NCBI GenBank assembly: GCA_963975575.1
Contig: CAXBHL010000001.1
Span: 1,364,001 to 1,428,000, forward strand
Reading direction: 5' to 3'
Source of the DNA: UBA6054 sp963975575
GTDB lineage: Bacteria; Planctomycetota; Phycisphaerae; Phycisphaerales; UBA1924
Length of the DNA: 64,000 nt
Shown: one piece after another, positions 15,784 to 23,872 of the stretch
How positions within the stretch are numbered: the stretch's first letter is position 1
Layout: every line of letters starts with the position of its first letter
Notes under the pieces: model-generated
The model's input: only the letters and a program-made list of their open reading frames with translations
What the model was told of the DNA's origin: nothing
The model's database searches: none
Program-made: the position numbers and the translations under genes

Positions 15784-16302
15784 ATGCGCCGGGGATTCTC
15801 ACTCATCGAGATGGTCGTCGTGCTGATGATCATGGTCGCGGTGGCCCTCATCGCCGTGCCCAGGCTCGCCGCGGCGGGGTTCCAGGGCCGGCTCAACGGC
15901 GTCCAGACCCGGCTCGCCTACGAGTTCGAGGCCGCCGCGGACCGCAGCATCGACCGCGGCCGGGCCCACACCATCGTCTTCGACCTGCCCTCGCACGAGA
16001 TGCGCGTCTACGAGGGCAGCGGGGCCAGCAAGGGGGCGCTCGTCCGCACGATCGACCTCGACGCCGAGCCCTACACCGTGCAGATCAAGTCCGTGTCCAT
16101 CTCGGACGCCAAGGCCTACATCGACGTCGACGCCTTCGGCGTGTACTCGGCCACCGCCACGGTCACCGTCACGGCCAACGGCCAGGACCGCACCGTCTCG
16201 CTCTCCGGTCCCCTGCACGGCGTCAAGGTGACGCCCGATCCGGGCGACTCGGGGCCGGTCAAGCTGCTCGACGGCCTCATCAAGGGGGTGGGCATCCTAT
16301 GA
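15784..16302 (+). CDS. Minor pseudopilin, GspH-like
   Basis: I start at ATG 15784 because GGAGG lies at 15772-15776; an upstream GTG at 15763 sits inside the hairpin. The 172-residue protein has a very short leader, MRRG, before FSLIEMVVVLMIMVAVALIAVPRL. The remainder has GspH-like features: a helix with RLAYEFEAAADRSIDRG, then the strand pair HTIVFDLPSHEMRVYEG. It is part of the tip complex of the pseudopilus in type II systems. Its stop overlaps the next gene. Confidence 0.8.
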   Translation: MRRGFSLIEMVVVLMIMVAVALIAVPRLAAAGFQGRLNGVQTRLAYEFEAAADRSIDRGRAHTIVFDLPSHEMRVYEGSGASKGALVRTIDLDAEPYTVQIKSVSISDAKAYIDVDAFGVYSATATVTVTANGQDRTVSLSGPLHGVKVTPDPGDSGPVKLLDGLIKGVGIL

Positions 16303-16817
16303 GCACGGCATTCGTGAGACCCAACCGCCCGCGCCCGGCCGCCGGGTTCACGCTGATCGAGACCATCGTCGCCGTGGCGACCAGCTCGGTGCTGCTGCTC
16401 GCGTTGGGCTCGGTCATCACGATCGCGGCGCGGGCCGTCCCGTCCGGCAACGAGCCGGTCGTCTCGGCGGTGCAGATCGAGCGGGGCCTTGCCATGATCC
16501 TGGCCGACTTCGAGGAGGCCATCGATTACGACAAGACGGACGGCAGCCACGTCCTGCACCTGGGGGTGAAGGACCGCAACGGCGACGGGACCGACGACCT
16601 GGTCCAGTACAAGGTCGATGGCTCGAACCGACTCGTTCGCATCCTCAACGGCGGGACGCCGGTGCCCCTGTTCGGCAACGTCAAGACCTTCACGATCTCG
16701 CACACACGGATCGACACCGTGGTCTCGTGGGCAGAGATCTACGTGGAAATCGTCAACGCCCGCCCGACCAAGCGCTACCTGCGGGTCCGCCTGCTGAACA
16801 TGCCGGAGGAACGATGA
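16299..16817 (+). CDS. Minor pseudopilin, GspJ-like
   Basis: The 172-residue protein has a leader of about 16 residues (ending RPAAG) and then FTLIETIVAVATSSVLLLALGSV, with Glu5 present. The body contains an acidic segment with a possible ion-binding turn (KDRNGDGTDDLVQY, about residues 92-105), a pattern seen in calcium-binding loops. The GspJ assignment rests on length, order and the long N-terminal helix. It overlaps both neighbours by 4 bases. Confidence 0.7.
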   Translation: MSTAFVRPNRPRPAAGFTLIETIVAVATSSVLLLALGSVITIAARAVPSGNEPVVSAVQIERGLAMILADFEEAIDYDKTDGSHVLHLGVKDRNGDGTDDLVQYKVDGSNRLVRILNGGTPVPLFGNVKTFTISHTRIDTVVSWAEIYVEIVNARPTKRYLRVRLLNMPEER

Positions 16818-17341
16818 CCCGACGCACCCGGCACCCCTCCCGTCCCGGAGTCTCCATGATGGAGGTGGCCATCGGCACGCTGCTCGTCGGCGGCGTGATG
16901 GCCACGACCATCGAACTCATCGGCCCGACCGTCCGCTCGACGGTGCTGGCCGGCGACCGCCAGCTCGCCCGCACGCTCGCCGACGAGCTGCTCGACGAGA
17001 TCGCCACGAGAGACTTCGGAGAACCCTCGGGGGATCCGGGCGTGATCGGCCGCGACAGCGGTGAGACCGCCGGTGATCGCAAAGACTTCGACGACGTGGA
17101 CGACTACCACGGCTACGCGAGCCGGCCGACCGAGCGCGGCGGGAGCAACCTCGTCGGGTTCGACGCCACCTGGCAGTACAGCGTGGACGTCAAGCACGTT
17201 GAGGTGTTCAGCCCGGCGACGCCCTCGCTGACCCTGACCGGGGCCAAGCGGATTACCGTCACGGTCACCCGGGGCGGCACCAAGCTCGCCGAGCGGAGCA
17301 TCGTGCGCACCAGAGACTTCAACGACGCGAGGAAGCACTGA
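16814..17341 (+). CDS. Minor pseudopilin, GspI-like
   Basis: The 175-residue protein has a leader ending RPG and then VSMMEVAIGTLLVGGVMATTIE. The mature N terminus begins with Val rather than Phe but keeps Glu5. The body has LARTLADELLDEIATRDFGEP, close to the helix after the membrane segment in GspI, followed by an acidic loop and C-terminal strands. The start ATG 16814 overlaps the previous stop. Its stop shares a base with the next ATG. Confidence 0.68.
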   Translation: MTRRTRHPSRPGVSMMEVAIGTLLVGGVMATTIELIGPTVRSTVLAGDRQLARTLADELLDEIATRDFGEPSGDPGVIGRDSGETAGDRKDFDDVDDYHGYASRPTERGGSNLVGFDATWQYSVDVKHVEVFSPATPSLTLTGAKRITVTVTRGGTKLAERSIVRTRDFNDARKH

Positions 17342-18516
17342 TGAAACCGGCCCAACGACGCGGCAGCGTGTACCTGGCGGTCCTGTTTGTGGTGCTCACG
17401 GTCTCCGTGCTCACGCTGACCGGGGTGACGCTGCGGCGCATGATGATCCAGCGGTCCGACTCGGGCAGCAACGCCGCCGCCGCCCGGCGCCTGGCGCTGT
17501 CCGGCGCCGAGCTGGTCGTTCAGCAGGGGAAGACCAACGAGGGCTCTTTCATGACCGCCGCGGCGACGGGCACCATTCTGCCGACGCTCAGCCTGGCGCC
17601 GGGCACGGTCCGGGCGACGGTGACCGACGCCGACACCGGATCGGCGCCGACCGCGGGCACCGTCAACTTCGACATCGTGGCCGACGGGCAAGTGGGCGAC
17701 GCCCGGTCCCGGCTGGGCTTCTCCATGGAGAACCCCGACGACGAACTCCGCCTCTGGATCCAGTCCGAGCCCAGTGCTCTGGCCTACTGGCCGATGGACG
17801 AGGAGAAGGCGGCGACCGCCGAGGAGATCATCAACAACTTCGACGGGGCGTACTCGAAGTCCAGCGCGGTGGGGGTGTTCGAGCACCAGCACAAGAACAA
17901 GGCGTCCCGGTTCGCATGGGTGGACGAGCGCATGACCGCACCGCACAAGGGCGCCTACGAGATGCCCAACGGGACGCTCGTGTGCTGGGTGCTGTTCAAC
18001 TCCAAGCCCACCTTCAGCGGCTGGAAGGAGGTGGTGGTCAGCAAGGAGGGCACCAGCGCCGGGAGCGCCGCGGCCATCCGCGTCTGGCTGGACAAAGACA
18101 GGATGAACTTTTCCCTGCGCACGAGCAGCTCGGGTGCGACAGTGGATTTTGGGGCCGGCGAAATCACGCAGGGCCAATGGCACCACATCGCCATCTCCTG
18201 GGGTTCCGCGGGGATGTTCCTCTATCTCGACGGCAAGAAGCGGGACGACGATTCAGGCGTGCGGATGGGCATCAACGGCTCGATCGTGCCGCTGCGACTT
18301 CCAAACTCCCACGACTGGATCTTCGGATCCCGCCTGAACCCAGACAGCAAGACGGACGGTTGGAGCCACACCGACATCCTCTTCGGATCGGTGGCCCGCG
18401 CGGCCCTGTTCACCCGCCAGCTCGCGGAAGAAGAGATCGCCGCGATGATGGCCTTGGACAGCCGCCGGCCCGGCCCCCGCCTCAAGCCCGAGACCTTCGC
18501 CCGCGTCGTGGACTGA
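17341..18516 (+). CDS. GspK/PilX-like pseudopilin fused to a LamG lectin domain
   Basis: The N terminus (MKPAQRRG before SVYLAVLFVVLTVSVLTL) is a short pilin-type leader and hydrophobic helix lacking Glu5, as in GspK and PilX. The next 120 residues resemble the PilX/GspK helical region (ARRLALSGAELVVQQG). From about residue 140 a LamG/concanavalin-type domain runs to the end, with ALAYWPMDE, GTLVCWVLF, QWHHIAISW and FLYLDGKKR. LamG domains bind carbohydrates or proteins, so this subunit could place an adhesin at the pseudopilus tip. The protein has 391 residues. It is the last gene of the locus and is followed by a terminator. Confidence 0.8.
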   Translation: MKPAQRRGSVYLAVLFVVLTVSVLTLTGVTLRRMMIQRSDSGSNAAAARRLALSGAELVVQQGKTNEGSFMTAAATGTILPTLSLAPGTVRATVTDADTGSAPTAGTVNFDIVADGQVGDARSRLGFSMENPDDELRLWIQSEPSALAYWPMDEEKAATAEEIINNFDGAYSKSSAVGVFEHQHKNKASRFAWVDERMTAPHKGAYEMPNGTLVCWVLFNSKPTFSGWKEVVVSKEGTSAGSAAAIRVWLDKDRMNFSLRTSSSGATVDFGAGEITQGQWHHIAISWGSAGMFLYLDGKKRDDDSGVRMGINGSIVPLRLPNSHDWIFGSRLNPDSKTDGWSHTDILFGSVARAALFTRQLAEEEIAAMMALDSRRPGPRLKPETFARVVD

Positions 18517-18542
18517 CGCCGGGCGCGTTGCGCGCCGGCGTT
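18516..18542 (+). terminator. Hairpin terminator after the secretion locus
   Basis: ACGCCGGGCGCG (18516-18527) pairs with CGCGCCGGCGT (18531-18541) around a TTG loop, with one bulged G. It begins at the last base of the LamG pseudopilin stop codon and is followed only by TTACG, so it is a strong stem with a weak T tract. The HD-GYP gene converges from the other side 45 bases on. Confidence 0.6.
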
Positions 18543-18587
18543 ACGGCCCGCGATCCCCGATTCATTGGTCTAAATGAGAGCCCCGCC

Positions 18588-20204
18588 TCAGGCGGCCTGG
18601 CCGAACGCGTCCTGGGACGCGTGGTCGGCGACCAGCCGGTCGTACTCGGACAGGTCCAGTGTCAGGAACGCCTGTGCCACCCGGGGGTCGAACTGAGAGC
18701 CCGAGCACTTGGCGATCTCCGCCAGCACCACGGCGCGGGGCATCTTCGAGCGGTACGCCCGGTTCGAGCTCATCGCGTCGAAGGTGTCGGCCACGCCGAT
18801 GATCCGCGCCAGCAGGGGGATGTCCTCGCCGGCCAGCCCGTGGGGGTAGCCCCGCCCGTCGAAGCGCTCGTGGTGGTGCAGCACGCCCGGCAGGATGTCC
18901 TGCAGCCCGGGGATGCCCTCCAAGATGCGGAATCCGATCTCGGGGTGCATCTTGATCTTGTCGAACTCCTCGTCGGTCAGTTTGCCCGGCTTGCACAGCA
19001 CGGCCTCGGGCACGCCGATCTTGCCGACGTCGTGGACGATGCCCGCGACGCGGACCCGCTCGATCTCGTCCTCCTTGTACCCCAGGGCGCGGGCGATCTC
19101 CGCGCTGACGTGCGCCACGCGGTCCGAGTGGCCGCGGGTGTAACGGTCCTTGGCGTCCAGGGCGCCGGACATGGCCCGGATGGTGCCCATGAAGCTCAGG
19201 CGCTGTTCCTCGTACAGCTCGACGTTCTCGAGGAACGCGCCCAGCAGGCCGCAGACGGACTCGATCGACTTGGTCTCGTAGGTGGAGACCTGGGGATCGT
19301 CGCCGATCTTGCCGCCGGCGATCATGCGTCCGAAGGTGCGTCCGCCGCGCTCGATGGGGTGGACGACCAGCTGCGGCGCCATGGGGCTGCCCGGGTCCTC
19401 GACATGGAAGATGTCGGTGGTGCCCGCCGTCGCCGCCGGCTCCGAGTCCGAGATCAGCCCGACCGTGGCGTGGGCCTCGGCGTCGCTGAGTTGGACCTGG
19501 CCGACCTGGAAGATCTGGTCGGGGATCGCGGCCGACCCCTGCAGCGCGATGCCGACCCAGTTGTACATCAGCGTCGAGGCGATCTGCTCGCCGGTCGTCC
19601 GCACGAACGAGGCCGGATCGTTGATCGCCCCCATCGAGCGACCCAGCTCGCAGAGCATCGTGACGGCCTCGTAGGCGGAGGCCAACTGCTCGGTGAAGCC
19701 CTCGATGGTCTCGGTCGAGCGGTAGTTGCCCGCCAGGTCCGCGTGCATCCACGCCAGCGTCCGGCCCGTGCGCGCCGCGCAGTGCTGGTCCATCGTGGTG
19801 AACTCGTGCAGGGCGTGCCGGACGGCGCCCAGTTGCAGCGATCCGCCCACGCAGCCCGGCTCGAGCAGGTCGCAATCGAGAACCTCCGGCCCGAAGCCGA
19901 TCACGACGAAGTAGCCCGTCCGCCGACGCCGGTGCAACTCTTCGAACGGGAACATCCACATACCGGGAAGCGGCGACACGACGGACAGCTCGGGCTGGGC
20001 GGCCCAGCCGGAGGCGAGTTCGGTGAGTATGGAACGGATGGGGCGGGAACTGAGCCACAGCGCGACCAGGTCCGGCGCGTCGGGCTCCTCGATGGGCATC
20101 CCGTTCGGGTCCAGGCGCCAGGTGATCAGGCCGAGATCGCGGCAGCGTTCGACAAACGCCGGTGGGACCGGCGGCTTGTGCTTCGGTGCCCGCGTGACGC
20201 TCAC
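18588..20204 (-). CDS. GAF/HD-GYP domain cyclic-di-GMP phosphodiesterase
   Basis: The 538-residue protein has an N-terminal region without motifs I recognise, a central GAF-like region (about residues 170-340) and a C-terminal HD-GYP domain. The HD pair is in HDVGKIG (about residue 389) and the GYP signature is HHERFDGRGYP (about 442-452). HD-GYP enzymes hydrolyse cyclic-di-GMP, often to GMP. The domain also has the TRGHSDRVAHVSAEIA metal-site helix. It begins with GTG 20204, overlapping the response regulator stop by 4 bases, so the two act as a pair. No membrane segment is seen. Confidence 0.92.
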   Translation of the reverse strand: MSVTRAPKHKPPVPPAFVERCRDLGLITWRLDPNGMPIEEPDAPDLVALWLSSRPIRSILTELASGWAAQPELSVVSPLPGMWMFPFEELHRRRRTGYFVVIGFGPEVLDCDLLEPGCVGGSLQLGAVRHALHEFTTMDQHCAARTGRTLAWMHADLAGNYRSTETIEGFTEQLASAYEAVTMLCELGRSMGAINDPASFVRTTGEQIASTLMYNWVGIALQGSAAIPDQIFQVGQVQLSDAEAHATVGLISDSEPAATAGTTDIFHVEDPGSPMAPQLVVHPIERGGRTFGRMIAGGKIGDDPQVSTYETKSIESVCGLLGAFLENVELYEEQRLSFMGTIRAMSGALDAKDRYTRGHSDRVAHVSAEIARALGYKEDEIERVRVAGIVHDVGKIGVPEAVLCKPGKLTDEEFDKIKMHPEIGFRILEGIPGLQDILPGVLHHHERFDGRGYPHGLAGEDIPLLARIIGVADTFDAMSSNRAYRSKMPRAVVLAEIAKCSGSQFDPRVAQAFLTLDLSEYDRLVADHASQDAFGQAA

Positions 20205-20599
20205 GCCGACCGCCTCAGCCCGTCCCCGTGGTCGGCGAGCAGATGCTGGATCTGCGCGACCACGTCGCGGGCGCTGAACGGCTTCTCGATGACGGTGCGG
20301 ATGTTCGTCAGGTCCTTGGCCTCGTTCTCCACGACGTAGCCGCGGGCCGAGAGCAGGATGACCGGGATGGTGGCGAGGTCGTTGTGGTCGCTGAGTTTGC
20401 GGGCCAGGTCGATCCCGCTCATGTAGGGCATCTGCAGATCGGTCACGATCAGGTCGGGCCGGTGCTCGGCCGCCAGTTCGTAGGCCTCCTCGCCGTCTTC
20501 GGCCGTGAGCACGCTCAGGCCGGCCGAGCGGACCGCGCGGGCCATCACGTGGGTGACGTGGGCCTCGTCATCGGCGAGCAGGACGGTGAAATCTGCCAT
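20201..20599 (-). CDS. Single-domain response regulator (CheY-like)
   Basis: The 132-residue receiver has Asp10-Asp11 for metal, the phosphoacceptor Asp54 (IVTDLQMPY), Ser84 and Lys106 (VIEKPFS). There is no output domain. Output is probably delivered by the HD-GYP protein encoded immediately downstream. I choose ATG 20599 (MADFTVLLADDE). A longer frame to 20701 would add 34 basic residues that do not belong to the receiver fold. The histidine kinase at 7 kb is a candidate partner but is on the other strand. Confidence 0.92.
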   Translation of the reverse strand: MADFTVLLADDEAHVTHVMARAVRSAGLSVLTAEDGEEAYELAAEHRPDLIVTDLQMPYMSGIDLARKLSDHNDLATIPVILLSARGYVVENEAKDLTNIRTVIEKPFSARDVVAQIQHLLADHGDGLRRSA

Positions 20600-20705
20600 G
20601 TGCACGTTCCGGCCGATGGTGTGGCCGCCTCCGCGGACCCGTATCGGCCACCCGCGGCCCCGAGTTGGGCGTTTACCGACGGAAGGCGGGGGATACGGCA
20701 AAGGA

Positions 20706-21545
20706 TCAGGAGTTCTCCGGGGGCGGCAGGCGCAGATATCGGACCAGGTAGCGCGTCCCGATCATGAACGGGATCGTGTCCAGCAACGCGGCCAGCATCT
20801 TGAACGCGTACCCCGTGATGATGAACAGCCACAACTGGGGCCAGATCGCCAGGTCCGGGTCCACCGGCAGGGCCTTGGCGTAGAAGTGGGTGATCAGGAT
20901 GACCGCGGAGGTGTCGACCAGCTGGCTGACCAGCGTCGAGCCGTTGTTCCGCAGCCAGAGGTGGCGTCCGCGCGTCAGGCGTTTCCAGAAGTGGAAGACG
21001 TGGACGTCCACCAGCTGGGCGACCAGATAGGCCACCATGGACGCCGTGACCGCCCCGAACGCCAGGGTGCGGACCTCGAAGAACACCGGCGCCCGCCCGG
21101 CGGGGTCGGCGAGGATGGCCCCGGTTGCCGGATCGGTGGGCTCGAACCCCGGCAGCCACCCGCCGAACCACAGGATGAACACCACCCAGATGTTCAGCAG
21201 CAGCCCGACCCAGACCACCATGTTGGCCCGCCTGCGTCCGTAGAGCTCGGAAATGAAGTCCGTGCAGAGGAAAGTCATCGGGTAGGGCAGCACCCCGACG
21301 GCCACCGCGAAGACCATCTTGACCCCGGCCACGGTCGCCACCTGGCCGTCCGGGCCGGTGATCTCGAAGAGCTTGATGAACCGGGTGATGCCCAGGATGT
21401 TGAGCATCGCCAGCGTGCCAAGGAACAGCCCGGCAAAGACCAGGAACAGCCCCTCCCGGCGTCGGTACAGCGTCCGCTCGGTCAGTTCCTCCAGCCCGTC
21501 GTGGCGGAACTGCTGCGAGGGGAGGAACTCGTCGAGGTGCTGCAT
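20706..21545 (-). CDS. Queuosine precursor transporter-type membrane protein (VUT/YhhQ family)
   Basis: The 279-residue protein has about six hydrophobic segments. It shows the family's pattern in MTFLCTDFISELYGRRRA (about residues 90-107) and in the C-terminal TLVSQLVDTSAVILITHF (about 205-222). Known members take up queuosine precursors such as preQ0 or preQ1. A long insertion between the second and third thirds (WLPGFEPTDPATGAIL) is periplasmic or cytoplasmic. I start at ATG 21545; frames running further upstream cross scpB. It is divergent from scpB with 60 bases between them. A QueD-like protein is encoded at 37.1 kb. Confidence 0.85.
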   Translation of the reverse strand: MQHLDEFLPSQQFRHDGLEELTERTLYRRREGLFLVFAGLFLGTLAMLNILGITRFIKLFEITGPDGQVATVAGVKMVFAVAVGVLPYPMTFLCTDFISELYGRRRANMVVWVGLLLNIWVVFILWFGGWLPGFEPTDPATGAILADPAGRAPVFFEVRTLAFGAVTASMVAYLVAQLVDVHVFHFWKRLTRGRHLWLRNNGSTLVSQLVDTSAVILITHFYAKALPVDPDLAIWPQLWLFIITGYAFKMLAALLDTIPFMIGTRYLVRYLRLPPPENS

Positions 21546-21605
21546 GGGGGCAGAATACGCGGTTCCGGGCGGGCAGATTCGCCCGCGGGGTGGTAGCATC
21601 CCCAC

Positions 21606-22262
21606 ATGCCCGAGACGCTCGCCGAATCCGCCGAAACGGAACCGACCGACACGCACCGCGCGTCTGCCGATCAGGAAAAAACCCCTGGTGACGGCGGCGT
21701 TCCCGCCCCGATCGGCATCGACGCCGCGGTCGAGGCCATGCTGATCTCGGTCGACCGTCCCGTCCCCGCGGCCAAGATCGCCGAGCCGCTCGGGCCGCTG
21801 CTCGACGCCGAGGTGGATGCCGCCGCGGTGGAGGCCTCGGTCGCCCGCCTGAACGAGGCCTACGACCGCGAGGGCCGGGCGTTCCGGATCGAGCCGGTCT
21901 CCGGGGGGTTCCGCCTGATGACCCGCCCCGAGCACGCGCCCGTGATCGCGGCGATGCACCGGGCCCGGGCCTCGACCCGCTTGTCCCGGGCCTCGCTGGA
22001 GACTCTGGCCATCATCGCGTACCGCCAGCCGATGACCCGCGCGGAACTGGAGTCCATCCGGGGCGTGGCCTGCGGGGAGGTGCTCCGCTCGCTCCTGGAC
22101 CGGCGGATGATCAAGATCGCCGGCCGGGCCGAGGAACTCGGCCGGCCGATGCTGTACGGCACGACGCCGCAGTTCCTCGACGCGTTCGGGCTCGCGTCCA
22201 TCAAGGACCTGCCCAAACCCGAAGAGCTCGCGGATCGGTTGGAACAGAGCCAGGGTTCCTGA
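21606..22262 (+). CDS. scpB: Segregation and condensation protein B
   Basis: ScpB binds ScpA and the SMC ATPase to form the condensin that organises the chromosome. The 218-residue protein has the two winged-helix domains. The second contains the signature SLETLAIIAYRQPMTRAELE, followed by IRGVACGEVLRSLLDRRMIKIAGR and LYGTTPQFLDAFGL. The N-terminal 40 residues are a disordered acidic/Pro extension. scpA is not in the window. The gene is followed after 27 bases by an unrelated lipoprotein gene with its own AAGGAG site. Confidence 0.95.
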   Translation: MPETLAESAETEPTDTHRASADQEKTPGDGGVPAPIGIDAAVEAMLISVDRPVPAAKIAEPLGPLLDAEVDAAAVEASVARLNEAYDREGRAFRIEPVSGGFRLMTRPEHAPVIAAMHRARASTRLSRASLETLAIIAYRQPMTRAELESIRGVACGEVLRSLLDRRMIKIAGRAEELGRPMLYGTTPQFLDAFGLASIKDLPKPEELADRLEQSQGS

Positions 22263-22289
22263 CGCATCTCATCCAAGAAGGAGTTTCCC

Positions 22290-22724
22290 ATGCGAGGCAC
22301 GGACGCACGCGTGTTCGGACGGTTGACCGCATCGCTGGCCATGCTGGCGGTCGCTCTGCTGCAGGTAGGCTGCTCGGGCAGCACGCGGATCGACGGGCGG
22401 GTGGTGTCCGGGCCGGTGGGCCTGGCCGTCGTGGTGGACCCCAGCGACGACCGCCTGTCCGAGCCGGGCATCCCCGGTGTCGAGGTGGCGCTGCTGCGCG
22501 AATCGTCCGGCTCCTCGGGCGGGGCGATGATCACCCGGGCCGTCAGCGATGAGGCGGGCAACTTCACCTTCACGCTTGCCCGCGGCCAGCACCCGGCCGG
22601 GCCGGTGAGCGTCCGCACCCGCGGGGACGGCGTGTTCACCTCGCGTTCGCGGTCGTACCTGCCGCGCGGGAACCAGCGGCTGCTGTGCACCGTGATGACC
22701 CAGCCCGAACGCGGAGGCCCGTGA
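22290..22724 (+). CDS. Small lipoprotein with carboxypeptidase-regulatory-like domain
   Basis: The 144-residue protein has a lipoprotein signal (LLQVGC, lipid Cys at about residue 28). The strand pattern is VDGRV-type: TRIDGRVVSGPVG, GIPGVEVALLRES, then AVSDEAGNFTFTL. This resembles a carboxypeptidase-regulatory-like/CNA-B beta-sandwich domain. No enzymatic residues are present. An AAGGAG site at 22278-22283 sets ATG 22290. Its stop overlaps the GTG of the DUF58 gene by 4 bases, so it belongs to that operon and may act at the same envelope site. Confidence 0.65.
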   Translation: MRGTDARVFGRLTASLAMLAVALLQVGCSGSTRIDGRVVSGPVGLAVVVDPSDDRLSEPGIPGVEVALLRESSGSSGGAMITRAVSDEAGNFTFTLARGQHPAGPVSVRTRGDGVFTSRSRSYLPRGNQRLLCTVMTQPERGGP

Positions 22725-23872
22725 GCGAGGCCGCCTCCAGTCCGGTCGCGACCGCGACGCCGCGGACGGATCGCCCCAGGTCCCGTCGGGCCCGGCTGGG
22801 TTGGAGCGGGTTCCTGTTCGTGTTCATCACGGTGTTCCTGGCGATCGGCGCGGTCAACTCGCAGAACAACCTGCTGTTCTGGATCTTCGGGCTGGCGGTC
22901 GCGGCCGTGATCGTCTCCGGATTCGTGTCGGGCAACAGCCTCATGGGCATCCGCCTGGAGGCCGGCGAGATCCTGGACACCCCGGTCGGGGAGCCCCGCG
23001 CGGTCCCGTACCGGGTGATCAGCCGCAACCGCCTGCTCCCGGCGTTCGCCATGGTGGTCCGCGAGGAACCGTCGCAGAGCTGCGAGCCGACCTGCGTGCT
23101 GCACGTCGAGCCCAGGGGCCAGTGCCGGGCGTCGTCCGTGTGGACACCGACCCGTCGGGGGCCCCACGCGTTCGACCGGGTGCTGGTCGACTCGCGATTC
23201 CCCTTCGGCTTCATCATCAAGACGCTCGAGTTCTCCGCCCCTCGGACGGCGCTGGCGCTCCCGCCGATCGTCGAACTGAGCCAGTCCGTTCTGTCCGCCG
23301 TCGGCGCGGGGCACTCCGAGCACCGGATCAAGCGGGCGCGTCGGGGTGTGGTGGGATCGTACTTCGGGCTGCGGTCGTACACCCCCGGCGATCCCCGCCG
23401 GGCCATCGCATGGCGCCCGAGCGCACGACGGTCCGAGCTCCTGGTGGTCGAGCACGCCGAACCCCAGGGGCGCTCCCTCTGGATCCACATCGAGCGTCCG
23501 CTCGGGGCTGGTCCCGGTGCCGCCATGACGGAGCGAGCGATCGCCCTGGCCAGCGCGGTGTACCGGGCCGGCTCGCGTGGCGGCCGCACCGTGGCGATCT
23601 GGGCGCCCTGGGCCGGCGTGCGTCTCTCTCCCGCGCGGGGCCCGGGCGCGGAACTGCGGGCGGCCCGGGCGCTCGCGGTGATCGACCTGGGCAAGATCAG
23701 CGAAACGGACGCCCCGCCCCCCCTCCGGCCCGGGGACGCGGTCATCACCATCCCGTGCCGGGCGTGCGGCGGCTCGACGCCCGATCGGCTCGATCCGGCG
23801 CAGCCCGGCGACTGGCTCGCACCCGGCGCGGGGCTCCATCCGTCGCTGGGCCCGCTCGGGGGTGACGCATGA
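22721..23872 (+). CDS. DUF58-domain membrane protein
   Basis: The 383-residue protein (GTG 22721, overlapping the upstream stop) has two close membrane segments (about residues 28-70), then a long beta region. The DUF58 core is YFGLRSYTPGDPRRAIAWRPSARR (about 224-247), followed by LLVVEHAEPQG. DUF58 proteins usually sit with a MoxR ATPase and a transglutaminase; here the transglutaminase follows but no MoxR is beside it. The domain includes a von Willebrand-like fold in some members. Its function in the cell is not established here. It overlaps the next gene by 4 bases. Confidence 0.82.
   Translation: MSEAASSPVATATPRTDRPRSRRARLGWSGFLFVFITVFLAIGAVNSQNNLLFWIFGLAVAAVIVSGFVSGNSLMGIRLEAGEILDTPVGEPRAVPYRVISRNRLLPAFAMVVREEPSQSCEPTCVLHVEPRGQCRASSVWTPTRRGPHAFDRVLVDSRFPFGFIIKTLEFSAPRTALALPPIVELSQSVLSAVGAGHSEHRIKRARRGVVGSYFGLRSYTPGDPRRAIAWRPSARRSELLVVEHAEPQGRSLWIHIERPLGAGPGAAMTERAIALASAVYRAGSRGGRTVAIWAPWAGVRLSPARGPGAELRAARALAVIDLGKISETDAPPPLRPGDAVITIPCRACGGSTPDRLDPAQPGDWLAPGAGLHPSLGPLGGDA

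Noticed and set aside
20600..20701. Longer N terminus for the response regulator
   Set aside because: The extra 34 residues are Arg/Gly/Pro-rich and do not fit a receiver domain; ATG 20599 is at the fold's usual start.
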